A stretch of 64,000 bases of DNA from Effusibacillus dendaii. Its GTDB lineage: Bacteria; Bacillota; Bacilli; Tumebacillales; Effusibacillaceae. Where the stretch lies: the NCBI RefSeq assembly GCF_015097055.1, contig NZ_AP023366.1, positions 720,501 through 784,500 on the forward strand. Direction: 5' to 3'. Shown piece after piece: positions 62,320 to 64,000 of the stretch. Numbering within the stretch: the stretch's first letter is position 1; each line of letters starts with the position of its first letter. The position numbers and the translations under genes are program-made. The notes under the pieces were generated by a model. The model was not told the origin of the DNA. It did no database searches and saw nothing but the letters and a program-made list of their open reading frames with translations.

Positions 62320-62565
62320 ATGCATAAACGGCTCCCTTTCCGTGTAACCGAAATCGGGCCCGGAACGGTGTATCACATACGCAGTGAACCATTTGTTCCG
62401 AAACGGCCCGCTATCAATCTACACGGTAAGAGAGCCATGCATGTGAGTCCTTTAACGGCAACCCTGGCTTCTTCGCTGCTAGCTTTTGCGGGATGCAGCA
62501 CCTTACATGCGATCAATGCGAACACGGAACGGTTTGCCCGGCCCTGTCGCAAAGTAGACGTGTAG
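62320..62565 (+). CDS. Uncertain ORF downstream of the 48-residue gene
   Basis: An 81-codon frame from ATG 62320 to TAG 62565, in the same frame as the preceding gene and separated only by its TAA and 14 codons. It has no good ribosome binding site. The sequence (HKRLPFRVTEIGPGTVYHIR) is plausible protein but unrecognised, and its end lies inside a tandem duplication. Treat as a possible C-terminal remnant. Confidence 0.3.
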   Translation: MHKRLPFRVTEIGPGTVYHIRSEPFVPKRPAINLHGKRAMHVSPLTATLASSLLAFAGCSTLHAINANTERFARPCRKVDV

Positions 62566-62642
62566 GTACCGCATGCCCGGATTCAGATGTGTTTGCCATC
62601 CCTGCCTAAGCAAACGTGCAGGTACCGCCATCATCCGAATCG
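62532..62642. repeat. Degenerate tandem duplication of ~57 bp
   Basis: Two units beginning GTTTGCC (62532 and 62591) share an 18/21 match over ACGTG-AGGTACCGC (62552-62572 and 62608-62628), with small indels. Placed between the ends of converging genes. Confidence 0.65.
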
Positions 62643-62647
62643 CATAA

Positions 62648-63766
62648 TTACGCCATTGCCTGCTGCAAAGGAACATACGGATGCCCCAATGCGTCGGCGA
62701 CCGCCTGATACGTCACTTTCCCGTTGATCACATTGACTCCCAGCGCAAGCGCCTGATTTTCGGAAATGGCGGTTTTGTGCCCTTTATTTGCGATCTGCAG
62801 CACGTATGGCAGTGTTGCATTCGTTAGAGCCAGGGTCGAGGTACGCGGTACCGCTCCCGGCATGTTGGCCACCGCGTAATGCACCACGCCGAATTTTTCA
62901 TAGGTGGGGTTCGAATGAGTGGTGACTCTGTCAATTGTTTCAATGGAACCGCCTTGGTCAATCGCTACATCGACGATCACTGATCCCTTCGACATGGCCT
63001 TGACCATATATTCCTTGACCAGTTTGGGAGCTTTCGCACCGGGAATCAACACCGCCCCGATCAGCAGATCCGCTTTCCGCACCGCTTCCTCGATGTTGTG
63101 CGAATTCGACATGACAGTCGTTACACGCCCGCCAAATATGTCATCCAAATATCTCATTCGATCCGGGTTGACATCCAGAATGGTAACCCGTGCGCCCGTT
63201 CCCAATGCCATTTTCGCCGCCTGCGTGCCGACCATTCCACCGCCGATGATGACAACCTCTGCTGGCGCTACACCCGGTACGCCTCCCAGCAAAATCCCTT
63301 TGCCGCCGTTTTGGCTTTCCAGAAACTGCGCCCCAATCTGCACCGACATTCGCCCCGCCACTTCACTCATCGGCATCAGGAGCGGCAAGGAACGGTCCGG
63401 CAGTTGGATCGTTTCATAGGCGATGGCCACAACTTCTTTTTCCATCAACGCTTTTGTCAGTTCCGGTTCCGGCGCCAGGTGCAGATAGGCAAACAAAATG
63501 AGTCCCTTACGAAAATAACCGTATTCAGAGGCAATCGGCTCTTTCACTTTCAGGATCATGTCCGCCTGACCCCAAACTTCATCCGCCGTCTGCAAAATCC
63601 GGGCTCCTTTTTGTTGATATTCCTCATCTGTAAAACCGCTTCCGAGTCCGGCTGAGCTTTCCACCAAAACCTGATGACCGGCGTTTTGCAACGTTTCTAC
63701 TCCGCCCGGCGTAAGCGCCACCCGATTTTCATTGTTTTTAATCTCTTTCGGGACACCGATGATCAA
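62648..63766 (-). CDS. ald: Alanine dehydrogenase
   Basis: NAD-dependent L-alanine dehydrogenase of 372 residues. [19 protein letters not shown] at the N-terminus, catalytic-region [20 protein letters not shown], and the NAD motif [22 protein letters not shown] are present. TTG start at 63766 with AAAGGAG 8 nt upstream. Provides pyruvate from alanine and is often linked to sporulation. Confidence 0.95.
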   Translation of the reverse strand: MIIGVPKEIKNNENRVALTPGGVETLQNAGHQVLVESSAGLGSGFTDEEYQQKGARILQTADEVWGQADMILKVKEPIASEYGYFRKGLILFAYLHLAPEPELTKALMEKEVVAIAYETIQLPDRSLPLLMPMSEVAGRMSVQIGAQFLESQNGGKGILLGGVPGVAPAEVVIIGGGMVGTQAAKMALGTGARVTILDVNPDRMRYLDDIFGGRVTTVMSNSHNIEEAVRKADLLIGAVLIPGAKAPKLVKEYMVKAMSKGSVIVDVAIDQGGSIETIDRVTTHSNPTYEKFGVVHYAVANMPGAVPRTSTLALTNATLPYVLQIANKGHKTAISENQALALGVNVINGKVTYQAVADALGHPYVPLQQAMA

Positions 63767-63819
63767 AACGAACCGCTCCTTTCCATGGTGCTATCCGTTA
63801 TTTTGACCCAATTATAGCG

Positions 63820-63850
63820 AAAAAAGTCCCTATTCGGATGAACGGGACTT
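63820..63850 (-). terminator. Terminator after fur
   Basis: A 7-bp stem (AAGTCCC/GGGACTT) with an inner TTC/GAA pair is followed on the minus strand by a T run. Confidence 0.85.
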
Positions 63851-63854
63851 CGTA

Positions 63855-64000
63855 TTACAGATCCTCGCGGCAGTTTTCGCAATATCCGAGAAAACTGACA
63901 CGATGGTCGACGATCTTAAATTTATGTTCGCGCTCGACCTTTTCTTCCAACGTGTCAAGCAGATCCTCGATTTCAAACAACCGATTGCATTTCAGGCAGA
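63855..64000 (-). CDS. fur: Fur-family regulator, C-terminal part (5' end outside window)
   Basis: Only the last 48 codons are present: CLKCNRLFEIEDLLDTLEEK, then KFKIVDHRVSFLGYCENCRED. The two CxxC pairs form the structural zinc site of Fur/PerR proteins. The neighbours yqzK and xerD point to Fur. The N-terminal DNA-binding domain lies beyond base 64000. Confidence 0.88.
   Translation of the reverse strand, partial: CLKCNRLFEIEDLLDTLEEKVEREHKFKIVDHRVSFLGYCENCREDL

Noticed and set aside
1-64000. tRNA, rRNA, CRISPR array, complete IS or prophage
   Set aside because: No cloverleaf-like gene, rRNA segment, regular repeat-spacer array, transposase or phage structural gene was recognised on either strand.

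Overview
The window reads as a chromosomal segment of a low-to-mid GC, endospore-forming member of the Bacillales. Sporulation genes (spoIIAA-spoIIAB-sigF, spoVA, dacB-spmA-spmB, dacF, gerW, a YhcN-type lipoprotein) lie among housekeeping genes in nearly the Bacillus subtilis order (fur-yqzK-xerD-deoB-punA-pdp-dacF-spoIIA-spoVA-lysA, then rib, scpAB, dacB-spmAB, rluB-resABCDE, ymfK-rodZ-rimO). Frequent GTG/TTG starts, purine-rich ribosome binding sites and the minimal spoVA set (no spoVAA/AB) suggest an Alicyclobacillaceae-like relative such as Effusibacillus or Tumebacillus. That family placement is inference. Nearly all genes are on the minus strand, so operons read from high to low coordinates.

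Layout. 1-4.2 kb: rimO (partial), yajQ, rodZ, ymfK and a BMP-like lipoprotein. 4.3-11.8 kb: a PDZ-less HtrA-type protease, a NicO-type Ni/Co transporter, an FAD oxidoreductase, small cysteine-rich proteins (two DUF1450, a zinc ribbon), a CbiX chelatase, a broken lipoprotein, a DUF2797 protein and AlkA. 11.9-20.8 kb: DUF92, a sirtuin, cstA-ybdD, an MBL hydrolase, a TPP-riboswitch-controlled thiE-thiS-thiG operon, a CoA-binding protein and a YhcN-like spore lipoprotein. 20.8-29.7 kb: resA-resB-resC-resD-resE, rluB and dacB-spmA-spmB. 29.8-36.7 kb: an accessory stretch with a nitrilase/amidase pair, an intact ABC substrate-binding lipoprotein beside a decayed permease and a headless ATPase, gerW-ytfI, a group II intron 3' fragment and a secreted-protein pseudogene with two in-frame TAA codons. 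36.9-43.7 kb: scpA/scpB, a site-2-protease homologue, a spermidine-synthase-like protein and ribD-ribE-ribBA-ribH behind an FMN riboswitch. 43.7-52.3 kb: a D,D-carboxypeptidase, lysA, spoVAC-AD-AEB-AEA-AF and spoIIAA-AB-sigF. 52.3-64 kb: CoA-disulfide reductase, an HTH/TPR regulator, dacF, a flavoprotein, pdp-punA-deoB, xerD, yqzK, ald and fur (partial).

Functional logic. The backbone combines sporulation control (sigma-F partner switch), spore maturation and germination (dacB-spmAB, spoVA, gerW), cofactor synthesis under two riboswitches, cytochrome c maturation with its ResDE two-component system, and nucleoside salvage. The most noteworthy features are not the backbone genes. They are a series of small internal deletions: spoVAD carries two, the ABC permease lost its EAA loop region, and a lipoprotein lost its signal peptide. 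There are also two loci interrupted by in-frame TAA codons, a pair of homologous 54-residue proteins 12 kb apart, and several short genes under 60 codons with good ribosome binding sites. No tRNA, rRNA, CRISPR array or complete insertion sequence was recognised.
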